Shown: positions 25,742 through 34,857 of the stretch, in pieces | Position numbering within the stretch: position 1 is the stretch's first letter | Layout: every line of letters starts with the position of its first letter | From: Halapricum desulfuricans | Lineage (GTDB): Archaea; Halobacteriota; Halobacteria; Halobacteriales; Haloarculaceae | DNA: 64,000 nt | Assembly (NCBI RefSeq): GCF_017094465.1 | Contig: NZ_CP064791.1 | Coordinates: forward strand, 1,364,001-1,428,000 | Direction of reading: 5' to 3' | The notes under the pieces: generated by a model | Told to the model about the DNA's origin: nothing | Seen by the model: the letters and a program-made list of their open reading frames with translations, nothing else | Database searches by the model: none | Translations under genes and position numbers: made by a program

Positions 25742-27073
25742 TCAGGCCACCTCCGAGAGCGCCCCGACGAGTCCATCCGTCGCGTGCTCGTTCACGTCGG
25801 TCACACACAGTTGCAGGTGGTCCCCGTCGAGCGCGTGGACCGCGTACCCCCGGTCGCGGAGGTCGTCCCGAACGGCCGGCGCCGGCCGGTCGGTCCGGGC
25901 GAGGAACTCCCGAAAGTGGTGGCGATCGTGGACCGGCGCGTCGACGCCGTCGATGTCGTCGACCCGCGCTGCGAGTTCCTTCGGGGCTCTGACGGCCTCT
26001 TCGGCTAGCTCGACCAGCCCGTCCGCACCGAGCCAGGCAGCGTGGATCGCCGTCCGGAGCGCGACCCACGCCTGGTTGGTGCAGATATTCGAGGTCGCTC
26101 GCTCCTGTCGGATGTGCTGTTCGCGGGTCTGGAGGGTCAGCGTGTAGGCCCGCCGTCCGCTCCCGTCGGTCCCCGCCCCGACCAGCCGGCCCGGAACCTG
26201 CCGAAGGAACGACTCCCGCGTGGCGAACAGGCCGTGGCTCATCCCGTAGGCGTGCCCCAGTCCGAGCGCGCCCGCGTCGCCGACGACGACGTCCGCGCCG
26301 ACGCTCGCCGGCGCTTCCAGCAACGCCAGCGCGACTGGGTCACTGCCGAGACAGAACAGCGCGTCGTGACCGTCCGCAAGGTCGCCGATCTCGGCCAGCT
26401 GTTCCTCGATAGTTCCCCGGACAGTCGGGTTCTCGGCGTACACCATGACGACGTCGTCGTCGATCGTGGCGGTGAGCGCCTCCAGATCGGCGTTGCCGTC
26501 GTCGCTCGGGTAGGCCTCGACGTCGAGTCCGGCCCCGATCGCGTAATTCTCCAGGACCTCGCGCTGCTCCTCTCGGAGCAGTTCGGGGACGAGGACCCGC
26601 GAGCCGCTGGTCTCCCGGACCCGAGTGGCAAGCGTCGCTGCCTCGCCGAGGGCTGTCGCCCGATCGTACATCGAACTGTTGGCGACGTCCAGTCCCGTGA
26701 GCTCGACGAGCATCGATTGGTATTCGAACAGCGCCTGGAGGAATCCCTGGGCGACCTCCGGCTGGTACTGCGTGTAGGAGGTCAGAAACTCCGAGCGTGC
26801 GGACAACCTCTCGACGACCGCCGGGACGTGGTGGGCGTAGTGTCCACGGCCTAGAAATGACGCCGTCTCGTCGTTGCGCGAGAGTACCTGTTCGATTTCT
26901 CTGGCCGTTCCACGCTCGTCTTGGGAATCGATCCCGAACGCCCCCTCAAACCGGATCGACTCGGGAACGTCGAACAGTTCCGATTCGTCTTCGACGCCGA
27001 TCGTCTCGAGCATCGCGGCCGTCTCCGCGTCCGTGTGGGGGACGTACGGACTCCCGCCCCGTCGCCCGCTCAT
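25742..27073 (-). CDS. gcvPA: Glycine dehydrogenase (decarboxylating) subunit 1
   Basis: The 443-residue partner of GcvPB corresponds to the N-terminal half of the single-chain P-protein. Typical segments are [63 protein letters not shown] and [11 protein letters not shown]. It shares the aminotransferase-like fold but not the PLP lysine. It is the first gene of the two-gene operon and starts at ATG 27073. Beyond it lies only the tRNA-His repeat array. Confidence 0.95.
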   Translation of the reverse strand: MSGRRGGSPYVPHTDAETAAMLETIGVEDESELFDVPESIRFEGAFGIDSQDERGTAREIEQVLSRNDETASFLGRGHYAHHVPAVVERLSARSEFLTSYTQYQPEVAQGFLQALFEYQSMLVELTGLDVANSSMYDRATALGEAATLATRVRETSGSRVLVPELLREEQREVLENYAIGAGLDVEAYPSDDGNADLEALTATIDDDVVMVYAENPTVRGTIEEQLAEIGDLADGHDALFCLGSDPVALALLEAPASVGADVVVGDAGALGLGHAYGMSHGLFATRESFLRQVPGRLVGAGTDGSGRRAYTLTLQTREQHIRQERATSNICTNQAWVALRTAIHAAWLGADGLVELAEEAVRAPKELAARVDDIDGVDAPVHDRHHFREFLARTDRPAPAVRDDLRDRGYAVHALDGDHLQLCVTDVNEHATDGLVGALSEVA

Positions 27074-27206
27074 CGGGTGAACACCGTCCGAAAAGTCATG
27101 TGATGAACGGGGCTAACGACCGCGAGTATAAGATTGTACCGAGAGGGTGTTCGGCCCTACTGCTAGCCATTCCTGCCTTTTCGACTCTTTCGGTCGCCAC
27201 AGAAAA

Positions 27207-27546
27207 GTCCGGGTGCGAGAATCGAACCGGAACCAGACGTGCTCGCTTCGCTGCGCGCGACTGGTAGGGCTCGATTCTCTGAGGACTTCTGCGGCTCGCG
27301 GGTTGCTCGCGGCAAGAAAGTCCGGGTGCGAGAATCGAACCACGGTCGGACGTGCTCGTTGCACTGCGCGCGACCTCCCTGATTAGGTTCTCGACGGACT
27401 GCTGTCGCTCACGAATTGTTCGCGACAAGACAGGTCCGGGTGCGAGAATCGAACCGGAACCAGACGTGCTCGCTCCGCTGCGCGCGACTGGTAGGGTTCG
27501 ATTCTCTGACGACTTCTACGGCTCGCTGTTTGCTCGCCGCAAGAAG
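27207..27546 (-). repeat. Tandem array of three units containing the tRNA-His 3' end
   Basis: GTCCGGGTGCGAGAATCGAA, the complement of the tRNA-His 3' end, occurs at 27207, 27320 and 27433, and again in the real tRNA at 27547. Spacing is 113, 113 and 114 bases. Each unit also has an inverted T-arm copy (for example GGGTTCGATTCTCT at about 27494) and two potential hairpins. Units 1 and 3 are close relatives; unit 2 is more diverged. Upstream from 27074 to 27206 is non-coding, with a faint fourth copy at most. Confidence 0.85.
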
Positions 27547-27619
27547 GTCCGGGTGCGAGAATCGAACCCGCGTCCCAGCCTCCACAAGGCTGGAGGATAA
27601 CCACTACCCCAACCCGGAC
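27547..27619 (-). tRNA. tRNA-His (anticodon GTG)
   Basis: The minus strand folds as a tRNA with anticodon stem CAGCC/GGCTG, loop TTGTGGA and anticodon GTG. The acceptor has eight pairs, GTCCGGGT with ACCCGGAC, so the extra G at position -1 is encoded (27619) and faces C73 (27547), as expected for tRNA-His. CCA is not encoded and there is no intron. Confidence 0.95.
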
Positions 27620-27743
27620 ACGCGTTGGGCACCTCATTGTAGCCGGAGTGCGATTGATATAGGTTACGTTCCCGAGCGGGTACGCTATGCCGTCACGCGA
27701 TCCCGGAGAAACCTCTATACGGTACCAAGACACACATACGAGT

Positions 27744-27878
27744 ATGGTAACCACGACCGAGCGAGACGGAGAAACGTGGTACCAGTGCGAGAAATGCGAG
27801 ATGCTGTTCGACAACCAGTCGGACGCCGAACAGCACGAACAGAACTGCGACGCGGAGGACCCGTCGTACATCCAGTAG
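27744..27878 (+). CDS. Small zinc-finger protein, DUF7128-like
   Basis: A 44-residue protein of the pattern MVTTTERDGETWYQCEKCEMLF..DAEQHEQNC, a single C2H2-like finger (CEKC, then His and Cys). Its end DPSYIQ is typical of a small, widespread haloarchaeal family that I know as DUF7128. Function is unknown; nucleic acid or protein binding is likely. The ATG at 27744 was preferred to one 57 bases upstream because the finger family starts there and a TATA-like CTATAC lies before it. Confidence 0.8.
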   Translation: MVTTTERDGETWYQCEKCEMLFDNQSDAEQHEQNCDAEDPSYIQ

Positions 27879-27926
27879 CGATACGCGAGGCTAGTCGATC
27901 ATCGAAAGCCGAAAAACGACCGGTCG

Positions 27927-28517
27927 TTACTTGCCGCGGCCTTTGCCGCTGTTGTTCGAGGGACGCGTGTGTTCGGTCCCTTTGCCCTTCTGCTGGAGCC
28001 CGCGGTTGGACTGGCCGGCACTGGTCAGCCCGCGCAGCGCGCGGTCGTCGTGGGTGTCGTCACAGATCCAGTTGAGATCGTCGTCGTTCTCGATCGCGGG
28101 GTGATTCGGATCCAGCAGGATGACTTCGAACCACTTCTGGCTACCGTCCTCGCCGACCCAGTAGGAGTTGAGCACGCGCAGGTTCCGGTACTTGCGGGTC
28201 GCGCGCTCCTCGGCGACGCGCTGGAGGTTCTTCCGGCGCGTGATCCGGGTAACGCCCTGTCGCTTCGACCGTCGGCCGGCCTTGTGTCGAACCTTGCGGG
28301 CGCTGCCCTTGCGGACGCTGACGCGAGCGACGACCACGCCCTGCTTGGCCTTGTAGCCGAGCGAACGGGCCTTGTCCAGACGGGTCGGGCGCTCGACGCG
28401 CTCGATCGCGCCCTGCTGGCGCCACTCCTGCATGCGCTGCCACTGTAGTTCCGCGACTTTGCCGTCGTCCGGGTCCTTCCATGCGTCCCGGATGTGTGAG
28501 TAGAAGCTCTTTGCCAT
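27927..28517 (-). CDS. rpl15e: Large-subunit ribosomal protein eL15
   Basis: The 196-residue basic protein is archaeal/eukaryotic L15e: MAKSFYSHIRDAWKDPDDGKVAELQWQRMQEW at the start (key residues 1-32), then KARSLGYKAKQGVVVARVSVRKG, GRRSKRQGV and LLDPNHPAI. It binds 23S rRNA in the ribosome core. It is a single gene; the 170 bases upstream hold only a possible TATA (CTTAAG near 28660) and no other gene. It is one of the most secure calls in the window. Confidence 0.97.
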   Translation of the reverse strand: MAKSFYSHIRDAWKDPDDGKVAELQWQRMQEWRQQGAIERVERPTRLDKARSLGYKAKQGVVVARVSVRKGSARKVRHKAGRRSKRQGVTRITRRKNLQRVAEERATRKYRNLRVLNSYWVGEDGSQKWFEVILLDPNHPAIENDDDLNWICDDTHDDRALRGLTSAGQSNRGLQQKGKGTEHTRPSNNSGKGRGK

Positions 28518-28687
28518 GGTTTCACCGCGGGCGTCGAGTGGTTCAGTCGGTCGCCCGACCACATTCCAGCCTGCGAGTCGCCGACCGCTCGATGCGGCCG
28601 CCAATAGCAGGTGCCCGCTGGAGCCCGCCACCAGCGAGTTGTCGAACCTTTCCCGCTGGAGCGCTTAAGGGCTTCGAACCCGATCGC

Positions 28688-29458
28688 TCACCCCTGGATT
28701 ACAACCGGGTCCACGTCCCATCGCTCGACGAACGCCGCCAGTTCCTCGGCGTTCTCCCGGAGGCTCTCGGGCGTGTGGGCGTCCGTCCCGAGGGTGAACT
28801 GCACGTCGTATTCGGCCAGGATTTCGCGAAAGGCCGGTCCCGGATGGAACTGCCCGTAGTCGTCGGTGACGCGGCCGGCGTTCAACTCGGGGACCGTCCG
28901 AGACGTCTCCAGAGCCGACGCGATCCGACGGTAGTGGTCTTCGGAGAACAACCCACGCAAGGCCTCGTTGCGCTGCGGGAGATCGACGTGTCCGGCGATC
29001 GCGAACAGTTCGGAGTCGATCATCGACACCACGCGATCGACGTACGTCTCGACGACGTCTCGGCGCTCCTCTCGCGATTTCGCGCCGAAATACGTCTCGT
29101 CGTGAAGGTTGTGCCCCTCGACGGTGTGCACGCTGCCGATCGCGTAATCGAACGTCGCCGTGTCGAGGAAGTCGGCGATATCGGCCTCGTCGGCCGGCCG
29201 GTAGTCCATCTCGACCGCGTCGAAGATCGCGATGTCGTATCGCTCCCGGAGCGATTCGATCGCGTCCCGGCGACGCTCGTGGGTCAGATCGAGGTTGAAC
29301 CCGAACTCCTTCGCGAACTGCTGCTGTGACGGGTCCGCGGAGACGTTGCAGTGGTCGGCGAACCCGATTCCGTCGAGCCCCTGGCGCTGTGCGGCCGCGA
29401 GCATGGCAGCGAGGAAGTCCCCGTCCGAGTAGTTCGAATGGGTGTGGTAATCGTACAT
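28688..29458 (-). CDS. PHP-domain phosphoesterase (histidinol phosphatase-like)
   Basis: The 256-residue protein has the PHP metal ligands: HTHSNYSDG at residues 5-13, FADHCNVSAD, the Glu in DAVEMDYRPAD, GSVHTVEGH, AGHVDLPQR and TLGTDAHTPESL. Such enzymes remove phosphate from histidinol phosphate or related small molecules. Without other his genes nearby the substrate is uncertain. It is encoded eight bases after the VOC gene on the same strand and is probably co-transcribed with it. Confidence 0.83.
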   Translation of the reverse strand: MYDYHTHSNYSDGDFLAAMLAAAQRQGLDGIGFADHCNVSADPSQQQFAKEFGFNLDLTHERRRDAIESLRERYDIAIFDAVEMDYRPADEADIADFLDTATFDYAIGSVHTVEGHNLHDETYFGAKSREERRDVVETYVDRVVSMIDSELFAIAGHVDLPQRNEALRGLFSEDHYRRIASALETSRTVPELNAGRVTDDYGQFHPGPAFREILAEYDVQFTLGTDAHTPESLRENAEELAAFVERWDVDPVVIQG

Positions 29459-29466
29459 ACTGGACC

Positions 29467-29862
29467 TCAGGTATCGCTCGGATTACGGGTTTCGGACTGC
29501 GTCCCGGCCCCGGGAATGGAGCCGGTCCCGTGCAGGAACGTCTGGACTTCGAACGACCGGCCGTCCGGATCTGTCCCGAAGAAGTTGTAGATCCGGTATT
29601 CGGTATTCTCGGTGGGCGGTCCCTCGGCCACGTCCGTCAACCGGTCGTACCACTCGTCGACGGCGTCTCGATCGTCGAGGACGACCGTGACGATGCCGCC
29701 GGTCTCGGTCTCCTCGCGCTGGCAGAATCCGACGAGCAGTGTCCCGTGTCGGAGGATCGTACAGGCCGGCTGTTCGAGCCAGACGTCGAAATCAAGCCGT
29801 TCGGTGTAGAAATCGACGACGGCGTCGTGGCGGTCCGTACCGAAGAAGACGATTCCGGACAT
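29467..29862 (-). CDS. VOC-superfamily protein (glyoxalase/dioxygenase fold)
   Basis: A 131-residue protein with the paired beta-alpha-beta-beta-beta units of the vicinal oxygen chelate fold: VFFGTDRHDAVVDFYTERLDFDVW and later YRIYNFFGTDPDGRSFEVQTFLHG. Metal ligands of true glyoxalase I are not clearly conserved, so the reaction is unknown. It lies directly before the PHP gene. Confidence 0.75.
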   Translation of the reverse strand: MSGIVFFGTDRHDAVVDFYTERLDFDVWLEQPACTILRHGTLLVGFCQREETETGGIVTVVLDDRDAVDEWYDRLTDVAEGPPTENTEYRIYNFFGTDPDGRSFEVQTFLHGTGSIPGAGTQSETRNPSDT

Positions 29863-29899
29863 GGCCGATCGAACGGCCGCGCGTGACAAAAGCCCCCGG

Positions 29900-31615
29900 T
29901 CAGAAGGTCCCGGGAGCGACGACGTACACCAGTAGCATGCCGACGGCACCGGTAAACAGCGCGAAGATGATCGTCGGGAAAAGTACCTTCCGGAGGATGT
30001 CACCTTCACGGCCCGAGATGCCGACGACACCACAGATCGCCGCGATGTTCTGCACCGAGATCATGTTCCCCACGCCGCCACCGACGTTCTGGATCGCGAC
30101 GACGATCGACCGGGAGATCCCGACGTCGCCGGCGGCGCTGTACTGTAGCTTCGCGAACAGGATGTCCGAGACGGTGTTGGATCCGGTGACGAACGTCCCG
30201 AGCGCGCCGATCCAGGGGGCGACCGCCGGCAGCGCCCCACCGGCGGCGCCCGCGACGGCCTGCGAGAGCGCCCCCATCATACCGGGAGTGAGAGACACGA
30301 ACTCCGCTTCGCCCGACTTGATCATGATCTGAGTCAGCGAGACGACGATCACCAGCGTCAGCGCGGCGGGCGCGACCTGTCGGACCGACTCGCGCCAGGC
30401 CTCCCTCGTCTCCTGGCCGTTCATCCGGAAGAGCAGCCCCGTGAGTATCGCGATCGGGATGAACGGCATCGTCCCGGGCAGATAGAGATACTGGAGCTCC
30501 CAGGCCAGGTCGCTGTATCCCAGGATACCCGGTAGCGTGACTGCGAAGTCCTTCAGGAGGGGAACGAGATCGAGCGTCGGCCAGCGCGTCACCAGCAGGA
30601 TGGCACCGACCAGCAGGTACGGCGTCCAGGCCAGCCACACCGGCATCTCCTGCTGTGGATCGTCGTCCTCGATACTCTCGAGGCTGAGCCCGCCGAGCCA
30701 CGTGTCGGACCACGATTCACGGTCCGGAAACGTCCACGTCGACTCGGGGACGAGCACGCCCCGGGAGGCCATGACGAGCCCCAGGCCGAAGACGACGAAC
30801 CCGGCGACGATGGAGGGCAGCTCCGTCCCGACGAACCACGCGATCGCCCACTGGGTCACGCCGGCGACAGTCCCGAGCACGAGTGCGAACGGAGCGACGG
30901 GGGCGGTCGCGCGCGCGGCTCCGCGCAGGGTGCGTTCGTCCTCGCTTCCGAACCAGTAGCTGAGCAGGAAGATCCCGAGGACGCCCCAGAAGACGAACGT
31001 GAGACCCGTCATCACGCCCGAATAGGCCGAGACCAGACCCTGGAACTCCGCCTGGGTGATCGGATCTGACGCGGCCGCGAGTTCGTCAGCCCCAATGACC
31101 GAATTCACACCGCCGAGAATCGGTGTCCCGGCTGCCCCGAATTGCGGGTTCGGCGCGTTGAAGAACAGCGCGAACACGGCCGCCCCGAGCGGCGGGAACC
31201 CGAGGCCGATCAGCAGCGGCGCGGCCAGCGCACCGGGCGTCCCGAAGCCGGCTACGCCCTCGATAATCGTCTCGAAACCCAGCCCGATCAACAGCAACTG
31301 GATCCGCCGGTCGGTCGAGATGCCGCTGAAGTGCCACCGGATCGTCGAAATCGCGCCGCTGACCTCCAGGTAGTTCATCAGCAAGATCGCGCCGAAGACG
31401 ATCAGGATGATCGATACCGCTTCGAGCGCGCCGTAGAGCGCCACTGCGGCCCACCACGACGGCTCCATCTGCCAGTAGGCGAGCCCGAGCACTGTCGCAA
31501 TTGCCCATCCGACTCCCATCGACCGTGCCGCTGACCACCGGAGCCAGACCAACAGTGTAAACGCAACTGCGATCGGCAACGCGGCGAACAGCGCTAGAAC
31601 CGCTGTACTTGTCAT
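29900..31615 (-). CDS. lctP: L-lactate permease
   Basis: The 571-residue membrane protein has about 13 helices and the LctP motifs GFGTPGALAAPLLIGLGFPPLGAAVFALFFNAPNPQFGAAGTPI (key block near residues 125-165) and WIGALGTFVTGSNTVSDILFA. LctP imports lactate or glycolate with protons. The C-terminal block QNVGGGVGNMISVQNIAAICGVVG is also characteristic. No lactate dehydrogenase genes are near. The 151 bases upstream, before the ABCE1 gene, show no further gene. Confidence 0.93.
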   Translation of the reverse strand: MTSTAVLALFAALPIAVAFTLLVWLRWSAARSMGVGWAIATVLGLAYWQMEPSWWAAVALYGALEAVSIILIVFGAILLMNYLEVSGAISTIRWHFSGISTDRRIQLLLIGLGFETIIEGVAGFGTPGALAAPLLIGLGFPPLGAAVFALFFNAPNPQFGAAGTPILGGVNSVIGADELAAASDPITQAEFQGLVSAYSGVMTGLTFVFWGVLGIFLLSYWFGSEDERTLRGAARATAPVAPFALVLGTVAGVTQWAIAWFVGTELPSIVAGFVVFGLGLVMASRGVLVPESTWTFPDRESWSDTWLGGLSLESIEDDDPQQEMPVWLAWTPYLLVGAILLVTRWPTLDLVPLLKDFAVTLPGILGYSDLAWELQYLYLPGTMPFIPIAILTGLLFRMNGQETREAWRESVRQVAPAALTLVIVVSLTQIMIKSGEAEFVSLTPGMMGALSQAVAGAAGGALPAVAPWIGALGTFVTGSNTVSDILFAKLQYSAAGDVGISRSIVVAIQNVGGGVGNMISVQNIAAICGVVGISGREGDILRKVLFPTIIFALFTGAVGMLLVYVVAPGTF

Positions 31616-31766
31616 CTGTCAGTCCCGTTTGGCTACGGGAACTTATCGGTTCGCATCTGTCACGCCGAACAATCACAAATATTACCTGAAATAGCAATTT
31701 TCCTTCGGTGGGTTACCCCATTTCCTGAAAAAGATCATTCACGTATTTCGGCCGGATGGAGTTCAC

Positions 31767-33599
31767 TTACTCCGGCGCGTAGTAGTACTCACCGGCCTGT
31801 TTTTGCTCGCGGTCGAGATTGCTTCCGGGCTTGTTGATCCGCGGGCGGCCGGTGCGCTCGTCACGACGGAACGTGACATCGAGGTTTTCGAGGAACTCGT
31901 TCATACCGTCGCGCATGCCCTGGGGCTGGGAGGCGGTTCCGTGAACGGCGGGTTCGCCGTCGAACACCAGCAATCGATCGCTCAGGAGATCGATCATGTA
32001 GATGTCGTGGTCGATGACCATCGCCGTCGCGTCGTGGTTCTCCGCGTACCGGCGGATCGCACTGGTCGCGAGCACGCGCTGTTCGACGTCCAGGTGCGCG
32101 GACGGCTCGTCCAGCAGGTACAGGTCCGCGTCCTTCGAGAGACAGGCCGCGATGGCGACCCGCTGGCGTTCACCGCCCGAGAGGTCGTCGAGATTTTGTT
32201 CCATCACCGCATCGAGCTGTAGCGGCTGGGCGATCTCGGTGTTCCAGTAGGAACTGCCGAACTCGTCGGTGATCGAGGAGAGGAACGCGTCGACGCGCAT
32301 CGGCTGGTCGATATCGATGTACTGGGGTTTGTACGCGATGTCGAGCTGTGCGTCGACCGTTCCCGCGTCGGGTTCGAGTCGGCCGGCCAGCATCTTCGCG
32401 AAGGTCGATTTGCCGATCCCGTTGGGACCGACTACGCCCAGCACCTCGCTCTCGCGAATGGTGCCCGACTCGACGGCGAGCGAGAACTCCCCGTCGCCGT
32501 AGCTCTTCTCCAGGGCCGGGTACTCGATGGCCACGTCGCCGCGAGTCACGTTCCGCGGGGCGTGCTGTTCGAACTCGATCGCCTCCTGGCGGATCCGCAT
32601 GTTCTCGTTGTCCAGGTACCCCTTGAGATACTCGTTGATCCCGTTCTTGGTCGATTTGGGGTCGGTGATGACACCGAAGGCCCCGGGTTCACCGTAGGCG
32701 ACGTGCAAGGCGTCAGCAAGCAGGTCCAAAATTGCGAGGTCGTGTTCGACCACGAGCATCGACCGGTCGCCTTCCTCAGCCAGTTCCTGAATGATCCGGG
32801 CAGCGGTCATCCGCTGTCCGATGTCCAGGTAGGGCGTGATTTCGTCCAGGAAGTAGAACTCTGCGTCCCGGGCCAGTGCCGCCACGAGCGCGACGCGCTG
32901 GAGTTCACCGCCCGAGAGCGTGTCGATGTCCTGATCGACGACGGGTCCGATGCCGACGCGCTCGATGAGGGCGTCCAGCTCGCCGCGCTCGTCGGTCCGT
33001 TCGAGCAGCTGGCGGGTCGTGCCGTCGAACTGGCCGGGGATCTGATCGACGTACTGGGGCTTGCGGGCGACGCTGACGTCGCCGTCGATCAGCGCTTCCA
33101 GGTAATCCTGGAGGGCGGTCCCGCGATACTCGTCGAGTACCGCGTCCCAGGACGATTCGTCGTTGTACGCCCCGAGGTTCGGCGTGAGCTCGTCGGCGAG
33201 GATGTGGACGGCCGTGGTCTTCCCGATCCCGTTCGGTCCGAGAATACCCGTCACGCGCCCCTCGCCCGGAGCGGGCAGACCGTACAGCGAGAAGGCGTTC
33301 TCGCCGTACCGATGGATCGGTTCGTCGTTCAGTTCCTGGGGGAGGTTGATGATCTCGATGGCGTCGAACGGGCACTTCTCGACGCAGATCCCACAGGACT
33401 CGCCCAGGCAGATCTCTTCGGAGATGCGGACCTGATCGGGTCCGCCCTCGAACGGTTCGTCTTCTTCGTAGGCGTCGCCGCGCTTGACGATACACTCCTT
33501 GCCCGTCCGGTTGGGCGGGCAGAAGTTCATACACTCGTAGTTACAGCGGTCGGGCTGGCATCGTTCAAGATCGACGACGGCTATACTGTCATCAGCCAT
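31767..33599 (-). CDS. Ribosome recycling factor ABCE1 (Rli1)
   Basis: ABCE1 splits ribosomes after termination. The 610-residue protein has two N-terminal 4Fe-4S clusters (CQPDRCNYECMNFCP and CLGESCGICVEKCPFDAIEI), then twin ABC domains with Walker A GPNGIGKTT and GPNGIGKST and signature motifs LSGGELQRVA and LSGGERQRVA. The ends match archaeal homologues. It is followed upstream (on the same strand) by the EMC6-like gene, 14 bases from its start. Confidence 0.96.
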   Translation of the reverse strand: MADDSIAVVDLERCQPDRCNYECMNFCPPNRTGKECIVKRGDAYEEDEPFEGGPDQVRISEEICLGESCGICVEKCPFDAIEIINLPQELNDEPIHRYGENAFSLYGLPAPGEGRVTGILGPNGIGKTTAVHILADELTPNLGAYNDESSWDAVLDEYRGTALQDYLEALIDGDVSVARKPQYVDQIPGQFDGTTRQLLERTDERGELDALIERVGIGPVVDQDIDTLSGGELQRVALVAALARDAEFYFLDEITPYLDIGQRMTAARIIQELAEEGDRSMLVVEHDLAILDLLADALHVAYGEPGAFGVITDPKSTKNGINEYLKGYLDNENMRIRQEAIEFEQHAPRNVTRGDVAIEYPALEKSYGDGEFSLAVESGTIRESEVLGVVGPNGIGKSTFAKMLAGRLEPDAGTVDAQLDIAYKPQYIDIDQPMRVDAFLSSITDEFGSSYWNTEIAQPLQLDAVMEQNLDDLSGGERQRVAIAACLSKDADLYLLDEPSAHLDVEQRVLATSAIRRYAENHDATAMVIDHDIYMIDLLSDRLLVFDGEPAVHGTASQPQGMRDGMNEFLENLDVTFRRDERTGRPRINKPGSNLDREQKQAGEYYYAPE

Positions 33600-33613
33600 T
33601 GTGAGTCACCCGG

Positions 33614-33916
33614 CTATACGGTCGACGCGGTGAGAAGCATCGTCCAGGAGATGAACCACAGGGAAAACGTCATAAACGCGATGTAGAGATGGTCCTTCGT
33701 ACTGAAGTCCTGCGTGTCGACGCCCAAGGCCTGGAGAATCGGTATCTGAACCAGGACCGCGCCAAGAATGACGAAGACGTTGATCCGTCCAGCGGGCGCG
33801 GCTTCGAGACCGTACTCGGAGATCAGCGCCGCGACGATCCCCATCAGGGAGGCCAGCGTCGTCACGGTCACGCTTCGGGCGTGACCGGTCAACCCGTCGG
33901 CCGTCTCGGTAGCCAT
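33614..33916 (-). CDS. EMC6-like small membrane protein
   Basis: A 100-residue protein with three hydrophobic segments (TVTTLASLMGIVAALISEYGL, VFVILGAVLVQIPILQAL, LYIAFMTFSLWFISWTMLL) and a charged N-terminus. Size and layout resemble archaeal relatives of EMC6, a subunit of the membrane insertase complex. The match is by general pattern, so the name is provisional. It directly precedes the ABCE1 gene on the same strand, which would suit a role close to translation. Confidence 0.6.
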   Translation of the reverse strand: MATETADGLTGHARSVTVTTLASLMGIVAALISEYGLEAAPAGRINVFVILGAVLVQIPILQALGVDTQDFSTKDHLYIAFMTFSLWFISWTMLLTASTV

Positions 33917-33973
33917 ACGTCACTCTGGGCTACCCGAAGTGAAAAACCGTTCGTTACGGGTCGGCTCCGATAC

Positions 33974-34034
33974 GGACTGCTGTAACGATTTACCGCCCCG
34001 ACCACCCAGAGTCGGCGGTCGATACGGTGCTGAC
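33974..34034. repeat. Palindromic element copy C
   Basis: GCTGTAACGATTTACCGC with CGACC and GGTCGATACGG matches the core of copy B. The outer inverted repeat is mostly lost, so this is an eroded copy. It lies between the EMC6-like and DUF302 genes, which are both on the minus strand. Confidence 0.5.
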
Positions 34035-34081
34035 TGACACCGGCCCCTGTCGGACGCTCCGCCGCCAGCGGATGAAACCGT

Positions 34082-34522
34082 TCACGTCGGCTGCGCGACG
34101 GCCGAATCCTCGTCGGTCGCCGTCGCGAACCGTTCGTCAACGGCGGCGATGACCCGCTCGAACCGCTCGCCGACGTCGGCTGCGGTCGCAGCGAGTTCCG
34201 AGTTGCCCGTCACACCGATCAGGCGCTCCGGATCGACCGCGTGCACGCTGACGGCACCGCTCTCGGTCTCGTAGACGACGACGTTACACGGCAGCAATGC
34301 TCCGAGTTCCGGCTCCGTGTCGAGCCCGTCGCGAGCTAGCGACGGGTTGCATGCACCGAGCATACGGTACCGCCTGAACTCCGTGTCGAGTTTCTGTTCC
34401 AGTGTCGATTGTACGTCAATTTCAGTCAACAGCCCGAATCCCTCGTCCTCAATGGCTTCGGCCGTCGCTTCGAGAATGTCTTCGAACTGACCGTCGACTG
34501 TCGTGGTGATCGTATACGTCAT
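34082..34522 (-). CDS. DUF302 domain protein
   Basis: The 146-residue cytoplasmic protein has the DUF302 pattern: YTITTTVDGQFEDILEATAEAIEDEGFGLLTEIDVQ, then YRMLGACNPSLA and LGALLPCNVVVYETESG (key residues GACNP and LPCNV). The two conserved cysteines may bind metal or act in redox chemistry; the family function is unsettled. Start ATG 34522 was preferred to the GTG two codons earlier. Confidence 0.85.
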   Translation of the reverse strand: MTYTITTTVDGQFEDILEATAEAIEDEGFGLLTEIDVQSTLEQKLDTEFRRYRMLGACNPSLARDGLDTEPELGALLPCNVVVYETESGAVSVHAVDPERLIGVTGNSELAATAADVGERFERVIAAVDERFATATDEDSAVAQPT

Positions 34523-34857
34523 CGTCACCCGATCGTACGTGAGTACGGGCGATATGCTCCTGGATGAAAACGGGCGTACGAAACGGACGTAGAGCGTGTA
34601 TCGTCCGATCTAATCGTGTACGAGTGTCAGATTCGTTCATGGCGGCGGTGTGCCCGGTCTATCGAGACGATATAGCATACGACGTGGTTCGAAAGTTCGG
34701 GGCAAGTACTCGCTCGTTCGAATCGAAACCGCGACCGTGAATCCCGTTGCCTCAATATTAGATCGCAATACAAAGGCCTCGACCAACTATATCCAGAATG
34801 AAGACAATAATTCTATCCCAAAAATTAAGTTATAATAGTGCCAATCAAGGGGTGGCG
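34523..34857. other. Intergenic stretch and left flank of the TnpB element
   Basis: No gene is supported. The right third (34760-34857) becomes AT-rich, with CAAAAATTAAGTTATAATAG just before tnpB, and probably contains the left end of the element and its promoter. I could not fix the exact end. Confidence 0.4.

Noticed and set aside
27207-27619. CRISPR array
   Set aside because: The regularly spaced repeats are the 3' end of tRNA-His, the spacers are over 90 bases and similar to each other, and no cas genes are near.
28518-28687. Extra small gene upstream of L15e
   Set aside because: Open frames exist on both strands but have no start with a good context; the stretch more likely holds the L15e promoter and leader.
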